Positions 32,921-41,284 of a stretch of DNA of 64,000 bases are shown piece after piece. Within the stretch, counting starts at the first letter, position 1. Every line of letters begins with the position of its first letter. Where the stretch lies: assembly GCF_002929275.1 (NCBI RefSeq), contig NZ_PJIK01000012.1, positions 1-64,000 on the forward strand. Direction: 5' to 3'. The translations under genes and the position numbers were made by a program. The notes under the pieces are model-generated. The model was not told the DNA's origin. It saw nothing but the letters and a program-made list of their open reading frames with translations, and did not search any database. This stretch comes from Arthrobacter sp. ZGTC131 (GTDB lineage: Bacteria; Actinomycetota; Actinomycetes; Actinomycetales; Micrococcaceae).

Positions 32921-33385
32921 CTACGGGATCGGCAGCGGTGACAGCGGTTTTGTGACTGCGAAGGCGAAGGTCGTCTTGATCGATGCGAGTGACGGAATGG
33001 CGCGGAGATCCGTGCGCAGGAGTTCCTCGTAGGTGGCGAACGAATCGACGACGATCTTGGCGAGATAGTCGTCATCCCCGGCGAGCAGGTATGCCTCAAC
33101 CACCTCCGGGACCGAGCGGAGCTTTGCCTCGACCGCGTCCACGACCTCCGGGGTGTGCGAGAGAAGCGTCAGCCGGGCAAAGGCGGTGATCTCAAGCCCG
33201 ACGGCGCCCTGGGAAACAACGGCGGTGTAGCCGGCGATCACCCCGCTGTCCTGCAGATGCCGTACCCGCCGAAGGCACGGCGAGGGAGACAGTCCCACGC
33301 GGTCCGCCAGTTCCTGGTTCGTCAGCCGGCCGTCCTGTTGCAGCTCAAGCAGGATATGCCGGTCAATATCATCAAACGTCGCCAT
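32921..33385 (-). CDS. Lrp/AsnC-family transcriptional regulator
   Basis: 154 residues. N-terminal helix-turn-helix (DDIDRHILLELQQDGRLTNQ then ELADRVGLSPSPCLRRVRHL) and a RAM ligand-binding domain with EAYLLAGDDDYLAKIVV. It is divergent from the DMT exporter, separated by 114 bp, the usual layout for an Lrp regulator and the amino-acid exporter it controls. The effector is unknown but likely an amino acid. Confidence 0.92.
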   Translation of the reverse strand: MATFDDIDRHILLELQQDGRLTNQELADRVGLSPSPCLRRVRHLQDSGVIAGYTAVVSQGAVGLEITAFARLTLLSHTPEVVDAVEAKLRSVPEVVEAYLLAGDDDYLAKIVVDSFATYEELLRTDLRAIPSLASIKTTFAFAVTKPLSPLPIP

Positions 33386-33499
33386 TGGCAGATTCTACTA
33401 CTGGACGGCTGTTTCCCGGCAGAAGCAGCAATCGACTGCCTTTTCAGTTTCCCTACTATTGCTGTGGTGAAGCGAATGCGGATGCAGAAGGAGTTGCCG

Positions 33500-34495
33500 G
33501 TGAATAGCCAGATGCGCACGAGGCTGATGGGCGCAGGTGCACTCGCGGCCACGGTTGTCCTTTGGTCTTCCTTTGCACTGTCGGCCAAGGGAATCGGCGC
33601 ATCGAGCCTGGCCACCATCGACGTAGCGCTCATCCGCTTCCTGACGCCGGCGGTGCTCCTCGTTCCGTGGATCCCGCGCACGGTACGGGCCCTCCGGCGG
33701 GAGCGGCCGGGCGCACTCCTCCTCCTCATCGGCGGATTGCCGCACTTCCTGCTCTTTGCCTTCGGGGCGCACCTGACGACGGCGGGCCTGACCGGCCTGC
33801 TTGTGCCCGGCACGGTGCCCCTGTTCGTCACCGTGATCACCTTCGCCGTGTGGCGCAGCCGCGTCCCCGGGCGGCAACTGCTCGCCCTCGGGTCGATCGT
33901 CGCGGGTGTCGCGGCGAGCGCCTTCCAGGCGACCCCGACGACGACGTCCGCCGGCATCGGCGTGCTGCTCGCCGGCGGGCTGGCCTGGGCCGTGTTCACG
34001 ATCGGCCTCCGGCGTACGCAACTTGACCCGATCGGCGTCGTCGTTCTCATCTGTACGCCCTCGGCGCTGGCCGCCACAGGCCTCGCCGTCTCCGGCCTCA
34101 TGCCGTCGCACCTGGCGGACGGCACGGCAAAACTACCCGACATCCTGGTGTTCACTGCGCTCCAGGGCGTCGGGACGGGGCTCCTGTCCACGCTCTGCTA
34201 CGCCTACGCCGTGCGCGCGCTCGGCAGCAATATCTCGGCGGCCACGGGCGCCGTAAGCCCGGTTCTGACCGCGGTGGTCGCGGTACCGCTCTTTGGCGAG
34301 CTCATGACACCGGCCCTCGCCATGGCCCTGGCGCTCATCGTCATCGGCGTCATCACCTTCAACGCGCTTCCGGCCTACGGTGCTGCCAACCGGCCGGCGG
34401 CCTCCAGCTGGATCCGGGCGGCCGGCGTGGAACATGCTGCCTCGCCGTCGTCGGAGCAGGGCCGAAGGGGCAGGGGAATGGGCGCCCCCAATTAA
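33500..34495 (+). CDS. EamA/DMT-family exporter
   Basis: 331 residues from GTG set by AAGGAG at 33488-33493, better than upstream GTG/ATG options. About ten spans in two EamA repeats: TVVLWSSFALSAKGIGASSL, LLVPGTVPLFVTVITFAVWR in the first; ALQGVGTGLLSTLCYAYAVR and VSPVLTAVVAVPLFGELMTP in the second. Exports small metabolites, often amino acids, by proton coupling. The divergent Lrp regulator supports an amino-acid-type role. The C-terminal 30 residues are an unusual Ser/Arg/Gly-rich tail. Confidence 0.88.
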   Translation: MNSQMRTRLMGAGALAATVVLWSSFALSAKGIGASSLATIDVALIRFLTPAVLLVPWIPRTVRALRRERPGALLLLIGGLPHFLLFAFGAHLTTAGLTGLLVPGTVPLFVTVITFAVWRSRVPGRQLLALGSIVAGVAASAFQATPTTTSAGIGVLLAGGLAWAVFTIGLRRTQLDPIGVVVLICTPSALAATGLAVSGLMPSHLADGTAKLPDILVFTALQGVGTGLLSTLCYAYAVRALGSNISAATGAVSPVLTAVVAVPLFGELMTPALAMALALIVIGVITFNALPAYGAANRPAASSWIRAAGVEHAASPSSEQGRRGRGMGAPN

Positions 34496-34500
34496 CGAGG

Positions 34501-34701
34501 CTATTGCTTGCCGTATTTGCGGTGGACGGCCTGCTTGCTGACTCCAAGGCACAGCGCAATCGCTTCCCAGGACAGGCCCGCCTGCCGGGCCTTGCGGACC
34601 AGGGACGCCTCGGCGCGTCCGACTTCCTTCTGCAGTTCCGCCACCGCAAACAGCGCTTCAGCGGGACCTTTCCCGTCCATCGATGCCACCAGCGTTTTCA
34701 T
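34501..34701 (-). CDS. Very small helix-turn-helix protein (66 aa), probable autorepressor
   Basis: 66 residues from ATG (MKTLVASMDGKG), with GGAGGTGGAG upstream; an upstream GTG at 34716 is possible. The C-terminal half holds a complete helix-turn-helix, AGLSWEAIALCLGVSKQAVH, ending RKYGKQ, resembling sigma-region-4-like or MarR-small HTH proteins; the N-terminal half (FAVAELQKEVGRAEASLVRK) is a dimerisation-type helix. Two perfect operators and a promoter lie immediately upstream. Convergent with the DMT exporter (gap 5 bp). Function: probably binds its own promoter; targets elsewhere unknown. Confidence 0.75.
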   Translation of the reverse strand: MKTLVASMDGKGPAEALFAVAELQKEVGRAEASLVRKARQAGLSWEAIALCLGVSKQAVHRKYGKQ

Positions 34702-34717
34702 CCGCTCCACCTCCACG

Positions 34718-34735
34718 CGTCAACTTTAGTTGACG
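34718..34735. promoter_or_regulatory. Operator copy 1: CGTCAACTTTAGTTGACG
   Basis: A perfect 7-4-7 palindrome overlapping the predicted -10 (TAAAGT on the minus strand) of the small HTH gene promoter. It has the same arms (CGTCAAC/GTTGACG) as copy 2. Confidence 0.7.
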
Positions 34736-34745
34736 AATGGAGGGG

Positions 34746-34763
34746 CGTCAACATAAGTTGACG
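34746..34763. promoter_or_regulatory. Operator copy 2: CGTCAACATAAGTTGACG
   Basis: The second perfect 7-4-7 palindrome, 28 bp from copy 1. Its minus-strand arm TTGACG is positioned as a -35, 17 bp from TAAAGT in copy 1, so both operators occlude the promoter of the small HTH gene. Confidence 0.7.
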
Positions 34764-34816
34764 GTCCTTCGCAGCGCCCCTTGGCGAGCTGCTTTAACGC
34801 GGAAGGAGTGCGTCGG

Positions 34817-36154
34817 TCAGCGGACGGGCTCCGTTCCCGGCGCACCGTCCTCCGGCAGCAGGTGCTGCACTAACCAGTCCCTGGCCAGAACCGCAGCCTG
34901 CTCCAATGTCCCGGGTTCTTCGAAGAGGTGGGTTGCACCCTGGACCAGTTCCAGTCGGTTGGGGCAGCGCATCTGGGCCTGTGCCCCGCGGTTGAGCTCA
35001 AGCACCCGGTGATCGGCGCTGCCGACAATCAACAGCGTCGGGGCGCGGACCAGGCCAAGCCAAGGGCCGGCCAGGTCAGGACGGCCGCCCCTTGAGACGA
35101 CGGCGCCGATCTGCTCCCCCTGTTCGGCTGCCGCCCACAACGCGGCGCCTGCACCCGTACTAGCGCCGAAGTACCCCACACTGCAGGAGGCGGTGTCCGG
35201 CCGGCCGCCGAGCCAGGCCGTGGCCGCGGTTAGCCTGCGCGCCAGCAGTTCGATGTTGAACACGTTGCCGCGGTCCCGCTCCTCCGCGGGGCTGAGCAGG
35301 TCCAGGAGCAAGGTGCCCAGCCCCGCATGCTGGAGCACCCTGGCGACGAACCGGTTTCGCGGACTGTGGCGGCCGCTGCCGCTGCCGTGCGCGAACACCA
35401 CCACGCCTGCAGCCGTCCGGGGAAGGTTCAGGTGTCCATGGAGCCGCACCCCGTCCGAGTGGATCTGAACGTCCTGATCGAGGCCAGGGTTTCCGGAGGG
35501 TGAGGACGCCCGCTGCGCACGCTGGGCGGCAGCATCGAGCAGCAACGCCACCTCGTCGTCGCTCGTCGGGGAGAAGTCACGGTAGTGCTGGCTGACGGCT
35601 GAGAGTTGCCGGGGCGTGGCGAGGCACACCACCTCGTCCGCCTCCTTCAATGTGCCGAGGATGTCGGCCGGGGCAACCGGAACGGCGAGGATCACCCTCG
35701 CTGCCCCCAGTTTGCGTGCGATGCTGCAGGCCACGCGGGCGGTTGACCCGGTGGCGATGCCGTCATCGACGATCACGGCGGTGCGGCCGTCCAGATCCAT
35801 GTGGGCCCGGCCGGCCCGGAAGCGCGCCACCCTGTCATCAAGCAGACGCCGCTCCCGCCGTTCAACAGCCTCCAGGTCTTCATGCTTGACCCGTGCGAAA
35901 GACAGGACGCGCTTATCCAGGGCGTATGCCCCGTCTTCCCCGATGGCACCCATCGCAAGTTCGGGCTGGGACGGCACTCCCAGCTTGCGCACCAGGATCA
36001 CGTCCAGCTCCGCGTCGAGTGCCTTGGCAACCTGGAAGGCCACCGGAACTCCGCCGCGAGGCACGCCGAGAACCACAGCGCCCCCGCCACGGAGGTACTC
36101 CAGCCGCAGCCCCAACTGCCGCCCTGCATCAGCCCTGTCCGCGAAAATCCCCAT
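34817..36154 (-). CDS. Phosphoribosyltransferase-dienelactone hydrolase fusion protein
   Basis: 445 residues from ATG (MGIFADRADAG), supported by GGAGCAGGAG upstream. Residues 1-215: type I phosphoribosyltransferase with LGVPRGGVPVAFQVA and the PRPP loop AVIVDDGIATGSTA (126-139). Residues 225-445: alpha/beta hydrolase with VFAHGSGSGRHSPRN, the nucleophile elbow GYFGASTGAG, LIVGSADH and GATHLFEEPG giving the acidic residue and His. Fusions of these two domains occur in actinobacteria and their role is unknown. The longer upstream frame lacks a start signal and is rejected. Confidence 0.85.
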   Translation of the reverse strand: MGIFADRADAGRQLGLRLEYLRGGGAVVLGVPRGGVPVAFQVAKALDAELDVILVRKLGVPSQPELAMGAIGEDGAYALDKRVLSFARVKHEDLEAVERRERRLLDDRVARFRAGRAHMDLDGRTAVIVDDGIATGSTARVACSIARKLGAARVILAVPVAPADILGTLKEADEVVCLATPRQLSAVSQHYRDFSPTSDDEVALLLDAAAQRAQRASSPSGNPGLDQDVQIHSDGVRLHGHLNLPRTAAGVVVFAHGSGSGRHSPRNRFVARVLQHAGLGTLLLDLLSPAEERDRGNVFNIELLARRLTAATAWLGGRPDTASCSVGYFGASTGAGAALWAAAEQGEQIGAVVSRGGRPDLAGPWLGLVRAPTLLIVGSADHRVLELNRGAQAQMRCPNRLELVQGATHLFEEPGTLEQAAVLARDWLVQHLLPEDGAPGTEPVR

Positions 36155-36334
36155 CACTGCTCCTGCTCCCACTATCCCGCACGATGCCGAACGCTGCGAG
36201 GCCTTTTTACGGCACGGAACCGCTGAGGCTTCCTGAGTCATTCCGACGGCGGATACCGCCTCCGCCGGTTGATTGGCACCGGCCTGGAAGCGGTGCATTC
36301 TGATAGCAGGGGCCTTGCAAGTTGGAGGTGGGGC

Positions 36335-37336
36335 ATGCGGATCGCTCTCCTGGGGGACGTCATGCTGGGCCGGCTGGTCAACGACCGGCTGAAGGCGGCG
36401 GAACCCGCCTATCCCTGGGGCGATACCCTCCCGATCCTGCGGCAGGCCGACGTCACGTTCGCCAACCTCGAATGCGTCCTGGCGGACGGCGGAACACCGA
36501 TGCCCCGCAAGGTGTACCGCTTCCGCTCCGACCTCAAGAACGTTGCGAGCCTGAGGTCTGCGGCGATCGGGGTGGTGGGGCTGGCCAACAACCATGTGCT
36601 GGACTTCGGCGCTGATGCCCTCCGGGAGATGCTGGCGGCACTCGATCAGCACGGGATCCTGCGGGCCGGAGCAGGGCTGGACCTGGAGGCCGCCCGGCGG
36701 CCGGCAGTCCGGCGGGTGGGTCCGTTGGCCGTGGGCTTCATTGCCTTCACGGACAATCAGCCGGACTGGGAGGCAACCGGCGGCACTCCGGGAATCCACT
36801 ACGTCCCCGTGGACGATGTGGACGCGGGCGACCGCCGCGTAACGGACTTGCTGGAGCTGGTCCGGCGGACGAAGGGCCGGGTCCAGCTGCTGATCATGTC
36901 GGCACATTGGGGCGGCAACTGGGGATCCGACGTCCAGCCCACCCATAGAAGCCTGGCCCGGCTGCTGATAGAGGCGGGGGCCGACGTCGTGTTTGGGCAC
37001 TCGGCCCACATTTTCCGCGGCGTTGAGGTGTATCGGAACCGCCCCATTATCTACAGCGCCGGCGACTTTGTGGATGACTACGCCGTGGACCCGGCGGAAC
37101 GCAACGACCAGTCATTCATCTTCCTCCTGGAAACCAGCGGAAGCGCGCCCGGCAGGTTGCGTCTGTACCCGACGGAGATCAACCACTTACAAACCCGGCT
37201 GGCGCGTCGGAGCGCGGGGAAAATTGCCGAGCGCATGCAACGGCTGAGCACGCAGCTCGGCACGCAGAGCAGCTGGATCGACGGCGATAGCGTCCTGGAG
37301 ATACCGATCGCCCCAGGACTCACTTCGACGGTTTGA
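36335..37336 (+). CDS. CapA-family (poly-gamma-glutamate-synthesis-like) metallophosphatase-fold protein
   Basis: 333 residues from ATG (MRIALLGDVMLGR) with GGAGGTGGGG upstream. Calcineurin-like metal-site landmarks: GDVMLG, FANLECVLADGG, LANNHVLDFG, LIMSAHWGGNWG and VFGHSAHIFRG. CapA proteins take part in capsule-type poly-gamma-glutamate formation or export but are also found without cap genes. No signal peptide is evident. Its 3' end overlaps the gamma-glutamyltransferase 3' end by 17 bp on the other strand; the pairing of the two is functionally suggestive (gamma-glutamyl polymer making and hydrolysis). Confidence 0.85.
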   Translation: MRIALLGDVMLGRLVNDRLKAAEPAYPWGDTLPILRQADVTFANLECVLADGGTPMPRKVYRFRSDLKNVASLRSAAIGVVGLANNHVLDFGADALREMLAALDQHGILRAGAGLDLEAARRPAVRRVGPLAVGFIAFTDNQPDWEATGGTPGIHYVPVDDVDAGDRRVTDLLELVRRTKGRVQLLIMSAHWGGNWGSDVQPTHRSLARLLIEAGADVVFGHSAHIFRGVEVYRNRPIIYSAGDFVDDYAVDPAERNDQSFIFLLETSGSAPGRLRLYPTEINHLQTRLARRSAGKIAERMQRLSTQLGTQSSWIDGDSVLEIPIAPGLTSTV

Positions 37337-39146
37337 CCACCATCGCCGACCCGCCCCCGCGCCTGACCGGCTCGGCCGCGGCGATCATGCGCCCGTCGGG
37401 CCTGAACTCGATGGCGGTGGCCGCGCCGATCTCTGCTGCCGAGGTGAACGCGTCACCCGACGGAGTGAACGCGTGACCGTACGGTGCCAGCCGTTTCTCA
37501 TATGCCTTGATGAAAGCCGGCTCGGCCGTAACCTTGGCAGCGTTCCGCTGCGCCGCGCGCGGTGCCGCGATCGCGTTGGAGATGCTCATGCCCAGGTCCA
37601 CCCGGTTCAGGATGGTCTGCAGAACGGTGGTGATGATCGTCGATCCGCCGGGTGAGCCGAGCGCGAGGAAGGGATCACCGTCCTTGAGGATGATGGTGGG
37701 CGACATCGAGGAGCGCGGGCGCTTCCCCGGTTCGATCCGGTTCGGGTCGGCCGGGTCAAACACTGTCGAGAAGTCGGTCAGCTCGTTGTTGAGCAGGAAT
37801 CCGCGGCCGGGTACCACGATGCCGGACCCGCCGGTCTGCTCGATGGTGAGCGTGTACTCCACCACGTTTCCCCACTTGTCGGCGACCGTCAGGTTCGTCG
37901 TCGAGATGTTCTCGGTGTCCCTCTCGGCGGCGGGGGCCGCAGCGGCGGCCGGGCACGCGCCGTCGTAAGCGTCCACATCACCGGGCGCCACGGGCTTCAC
38001 GGCCGCGCGCTTTGGGTCGATCTCGCACGAGCGCTCCTTGCCGAACAGCGGGTCCGTGAGGGCGTCCGTGGGAACGTCAACAAACTTCGGGTCACCCACG
38101 TACTTGCCGCGGTCCGCAAACGCGAGCGCGCTGGCCTCGAGGTAGTGGTGCAGGGCGTCCGGTGCTGACATCTCGGAAAGGTTGAACGTGTCCAGGATGT
38201 TCAGTGCCTCGCCGACTGTGGTGCCACCGCTGCTCGACGGCGCCATGCCGTAGACATCCAGGTCCCGGTATTCCACGTGCGTGGGCGACTGGTCCAGGGC
38301 GCGGTAGGACGCGAGATCCGCCGTCGTCAGGTGGCCGGCCGGGACGGGCAGCTTGGTGGTCTTGGTCTTCGGCGGAGCCTGGGCGGTGTCCGCGATCTCC
38401 TTCGCGAGCGGGCCGCGGTAGAAGCCGGGTGTTCCCTTCTGCGCGAGGAGCCGGTACGTTTCAGCGAGATCGGGGTTCTTGAAGACACTGCCGACGGCGG
38501 GAGCGTCGCCGCCGGGGAGGAAGAGCTTGCTCGTGGAGGTGAACGCCGCGAAGCGGACCTTATTGTCGAGGGTCTGCTGGCGGAAGGTCTCATCAACCTC
38601 GAAGCCTCGGTCCGCAACCTCAATGGCAGGCTTGAGGGCGTCGTCAAGGTCCAACGTGCCCCAGCGGTCCAGTGCGCGCTCCCAGGTGGCCGGCGTGCCG
38701 GGGACGCCCACGGACACGCCGCTCGTGACGAGCTCAGGCGTGAAATTGTAGGGCTTGCCGGTCTTGGGGTCGATGAATGCGTCGCGCGGCATCGCTGCCG
38801 GGGCAGTCTCGCGGCCGTCGATGGTGCCCACCCGGCCGGTTTCGGCGTTGTAGAACAGGAAATATCCCCCGCCGCCGATCCCGGCGCTGTACGGCTCGGT
38901 CACGCCGAGGGTCGCAGCAGCCGCCACGGCGGCGTCCGCAGCGTTGCCGCCGTCGCGAAGGACTTCGATCGCCGCTGCGGAGGCTTCAAGGTCCACGGTG
39001 CTTACCGCACCGCCATATCCGGTGGCGGTGGCGGTTTTTTTCGTCTCCCGCGGATCGGCGAACGCAGGGCTGGCGACGGCGCCGCCCGTCACGCTCAAAG
39101 CCAAGGCCGCCGTGACGGCCGCAAGTTGACGTCGTAGATGTGGCAT
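37320..39146 (-). CDS. ggt: Gamma-glutamyltransferase
   Basis: 608 residues from ATG (MPHLRRQLAAV). Signal peptide residues 1-~31 ending ASPAFA before DPRET. N-terminal nucleophile hydrolase: GNAADAAVAAAATLGVTEPYS, then GGGGYFLFYNAETG, DGRETAPAAM and SSGGTTVGEALNIL in the large subunit. The autoprocessing site TENISTTNLTVADKWGN supplies the catalytic Thr that starts the small subunit; then GFLLNNELTDF, RPRSSMSPTII and GSPGGSTIITTVLQ. It cleaves and transfers gamma-glutamyl groups (for example glutathione-type peptides, poly-gamma-glutamate) outside the cell. Length matches the family. Confidence 0.94.
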   Translation of the reverse strand: MPHLRRQLAAVTAALALSVTGGAVASPAFADPRETKKTATATGYGGAVSTVDLEASAAAIEVLRDGGNAADAAVAAAATLGVTEPYSAGIGGGGYFLFYNAETGRVGTIDGRETAPAAMPRDAFIDPKTGKPYNFTPELVTSGVSVGVPGTPATWERALDRWGTLDLDDALKPAIEVADRGFEVDETFRQQTLDNKVRFAAFTSTSKLFLPGGDAPAVGSVFKNPDLAETYRLLAQKGTPGFYRGPLAKEIADTAQAPPKTKTTKLPVPAGHLTTADLASYRALDQSPTHVEYRDLDVYGMAPSSSGGTTVGEALNILDTFNLSEMSAPDALHHYLEASALAFADRGKYVGDPKFVDVPTDALTDPLFGKERSCEIDPKRAAVKPVAPGDVDAYDGACPAAAAAPAAERDTENISTTNLTVADKWGNVVEYTLTIEQTGGSGIVVPGRGFLLNNELTDFSTVFDPADPNRIEPGKRPRSSMSPTIILKDGDPFLALGSPGGSTIITTVLQTILNRVDLGMSISNAIAAPRAAQRNAAKVTAEPAFIKAYEKRLAPYGHAFTPSGDAFTSAAEIGAATAIEFRPDGRMIAAAEPVRRGGGSAMVVKPSK

Positions 39147-39211
39147 GGTCGCTCCCCTGGGTGCGGATGCAAGTGACGGTACTGCCACGGTACTCCGCCG
39201 GGATGTGACAC

Positions 39212-40189
39212 TCAACGCTTCGCCGGTTGCGGTCCCCTTGCAGCGTCGGGCGCAGCGGCAGGCAGCGGTCCGAGTTCGGTGGAACGGGGCGGGTTGGCCC
39301 CCGGCCGGGAGCAGGTGATCCCGGCGGCACGGTTGGCGTAAGCGGCGAGCGAATGAAGTTGGTCCGGGGCCAGCGATTGCAGCCGCTGCCTTCCTCCCGC
39401 TCCGAGCGCTCCAAGCTGGGCCAGGCCGGAGATGAGGGCGGCCATGAAGGAGTCGCCGGCCCCCACGGTGTCAGCCACGGTGATGGCTTCGGCGGGCATC
39501 TCCACCCGTCCCGTGCGGGCAAGGATGACGGGTCCGGCCGCTCCCCGAGTCAGTGCAACGATGGCCGGGCCGAGTTCGAGCCAGGCTTCCAGGGTCTCCT
39601 CCGGCCTGCGGTGCGGGTAGAGCCAGGCCAGGTCTTCATCGCTGGCTTTGACGATGTCGCTGGCGGCCACGAACAGTTCAGCCTGCGTGCGCGCCGCGGC
39701 CACGTCGGGGCTGATCCCCGGCCGGCAGTTAGGGTCAAAACTGATGGTCGAGTGCTCCCGGGCGGCCTCCACGAGGACAAGGGTGGCCTGATCGCCCGGC
39801 GAGAACACGGCGGCGATCGATCCGGTGTGGACATGGGTAGAACCTTGGACGGCGGCGAGCGCAGGCAGCGAGGCCCCGTTGATGTCCCAGGTGATGTTGA
39901 AGGCGTACGTGGCCGCCCCGTCGGGACTGAGCGTAGCGGTTGCCGTTGACGTGGGTTCGCTGCCGCCGCTGATCACGGTGACACCGTTGGAGTGCAGGTG
40001 CTCTTCGAGCATGATCCCGTACCGGTCCTCGGCGAAGTGCGTCACCAGAGTGGTCGGCAGGCCGAGCCGTGCAGAGCCCACAGCCACGTTCAGGGGGCTT
40101 CCACCGGGGTGGGCCTGGGTGCCCTCCCCCTGGCGCGGGTCGCTGATGATGTCGACGAGGGATTCGCCAATGACGGTGATCATGGTCAA
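39212..40189 (-). CDS. PfkB-family carbohydrate kinase, probable fructokinase
   Basis: 325 residues from TTG (or 323 from ATG at 40183), overlapping the upstream dehydrogenase stop. Signatures: HPGGSPLNVAVGSARLGLPT near the start, ISFDPNCRPG, and the anionic hole and base TVGAGDSFMAALISGLAQLG. It phosphorylates a furanose sugar with ATP. Directly after a polyol dehydrogenase it most likely phosphorylates the ketose (fructose) formed by that enzyme. Last gene of the polyol operon. Confidence 0.87.
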   Translation of the reverse strand: MTMITVIGESLVDIISDPRQGEGTQAHPGGSPLNVAVGSARLGLPTTLVTHFAEDRYGIMLEEHLHSNGVTVISGGSEPTSTATATLSPDGAATYAFNITWDINGASLPALAAVQGSTHVHTGSIAAVFSPGDQATLVLVEAAREHSTISFDPNCRPGISPDVAAARTQAELFVAASDIVKASDEDLAWLYPHRRPEETLEAWLELGPAIVALTRGAAGPVILARTGRVEMPAEAITVADTVGAGDSFMAALISGLAQLGALGAGGRQRLQSLAPDQLHSLAAYANRAAGITCSRPGANPPRSTELGPLPAAAPDAARGPQPAKR

Positions 40190-41244
40190 CGGCCCGGGTA
40201 GACGACGGCTTTGAGCTGCCCGGGCTGCTTGCCGGCCTTGAGCGCGTCCTCCGATTCGGCGAGCGCGAACTTGCCGGTGACCAAGATGTCCAGGTCCACC
40301 TTTCCGTCGGCGATCAGCTGGATGGCCAGCGGCCAGGTGTTGGTGTACCGGAAGACGCCGGAGAGCCAGATCTCACGGTTCTGGATGTACGAGACGGGGA
40401 GTTCGACGTCGTCCGCTCCCAACCCGACCAGGACGACACGTCCGGCCGGTGCCACTGCCTTGATGCCGGAGCGGACGGCCTGCGGGGCGCCGGAGGCGTC
40501 GATGAACGCGTCAACGTCGAGTCCTTCGACACTGTCGGTCTTCGCATTGAGAGCGTGGGTCGCGCCGTGTTCGAGCGCGAACGCGAGCCGGTCTTCAGCG
40601 ATGTCGCTGATGTAGATTTCGGTAGCCCCGAAGGCCCGGGCGGTCTGGGCTGCGATGATGCCGATCGGGCCGGCACCGGCAATCAGGACTCGGCTGCCGG
40701 GCTTGATGTCGGCGCGTTCGCAGGCCCACAGCCCGACGGAGAGCGGTTCGATCAGGGCGGCGGCTTCGTCACTGACAGTATCCGGGATGTCGTAGGCGAA
40801 GTCGGACTGGATGGTCACGAACTCGGCGAACGCGCCGTCAACCGGCGGGGTGGCGTAGAACTCGATGTCCGGGCACAGGTTGTAGCGGCCTGCCTTGCAC
40901 TGCTTGCACTTCCGGCAGGGGCGCTGGGGTTCGACGGCGACGCGCTGGCCGATGCGGGCCGGGTCAACGGCGCTTCCGACGGCGGCGATGCGGCCGGAGA
41001 GTTCGTGGCCGAGGATCAGCGGGTGGTCCACGACGTAGGGGCCGATCCGGCCGTGCTCGTAGTAGTGGACGTCGCTGCCGCAGACACCGACCGCGGCGAC
41101 CTGCACCAGGACCTGGTCGGCTTCCACTTGCGGGAGGGGCAAGGTTTCCATGGCCATGTCGCCCTGGCTCTTGAGGATGTTGGCGCGCATGGTGGCGGGC
41201 AGTCCCGAGCCGGTTGCAGGTGACTGGGTGGTTGTTGTTGTCAT
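40186..41244 (-). CDS. Zinc-dependent polyol (sorbitol-type) dehydrogenase
   Basis: 352 residues. Medium-chain dehydrogenase: catalytic zinc region GVCGSDVHYYEHGRIGPYVV and LILGHELSG; structural zinc cysteines RPCRKCKQCKAGRYNLC; cofactor fold VLIAGAGPIGIIAAQTARAFG followed by ISDIAEDR, where the Asp suggests NAD+ preference. Similar to sorbitol/L-iditol and xylitol dehydrogenases. It follows a polyol-type ABC importer and precedes a PfkB kinase, consistent with oxidation of an imported hexitol to a ketose. Confidence 0.9.
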   Translation of the reverse strand: MTTTTTQSPATGSGLPATMRANILKSQGDMAMETLPLPQVEADQVLVQVAAVGVCGSDVHYYEHGRIGPYVVDHPLILGHELSGRIAAVGSAVDPARIGQRVAVEPQRPCRKCKQCKAGRYNLCPDIEFYATPPVDGAFAEFVTIQSDFAYDIPDTVSDEAAALIEPLSVGLWACERADIKPGSRVLIAGAGPIGIIAAQTARAFGATEIYISDIAEDRLAFALEHGATHALNAKTDSVEGLDVDAFIDASGAPQAVRSGIKAVAPAGRVVLVGLGADDVELPVSYIQNREIWLSGVFRYTNTWPLAIQLIADGKVDLDILVTGKFALAESEDALKAGKQPGQLKAVVYPGR

Positions 41245-41284
41245 CGAAGTAATCCTTGAAAGAGTTTGGCGGGGAACCGGCGGG

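Noticed and set aside
34817-37009. Extension of the PRTase-hydrolase gene to 730 codons
   Set aside because: The upstream part overlaps capA in antisense; the ATG at 36154 has a ribosome site and begins the PRTase fold.
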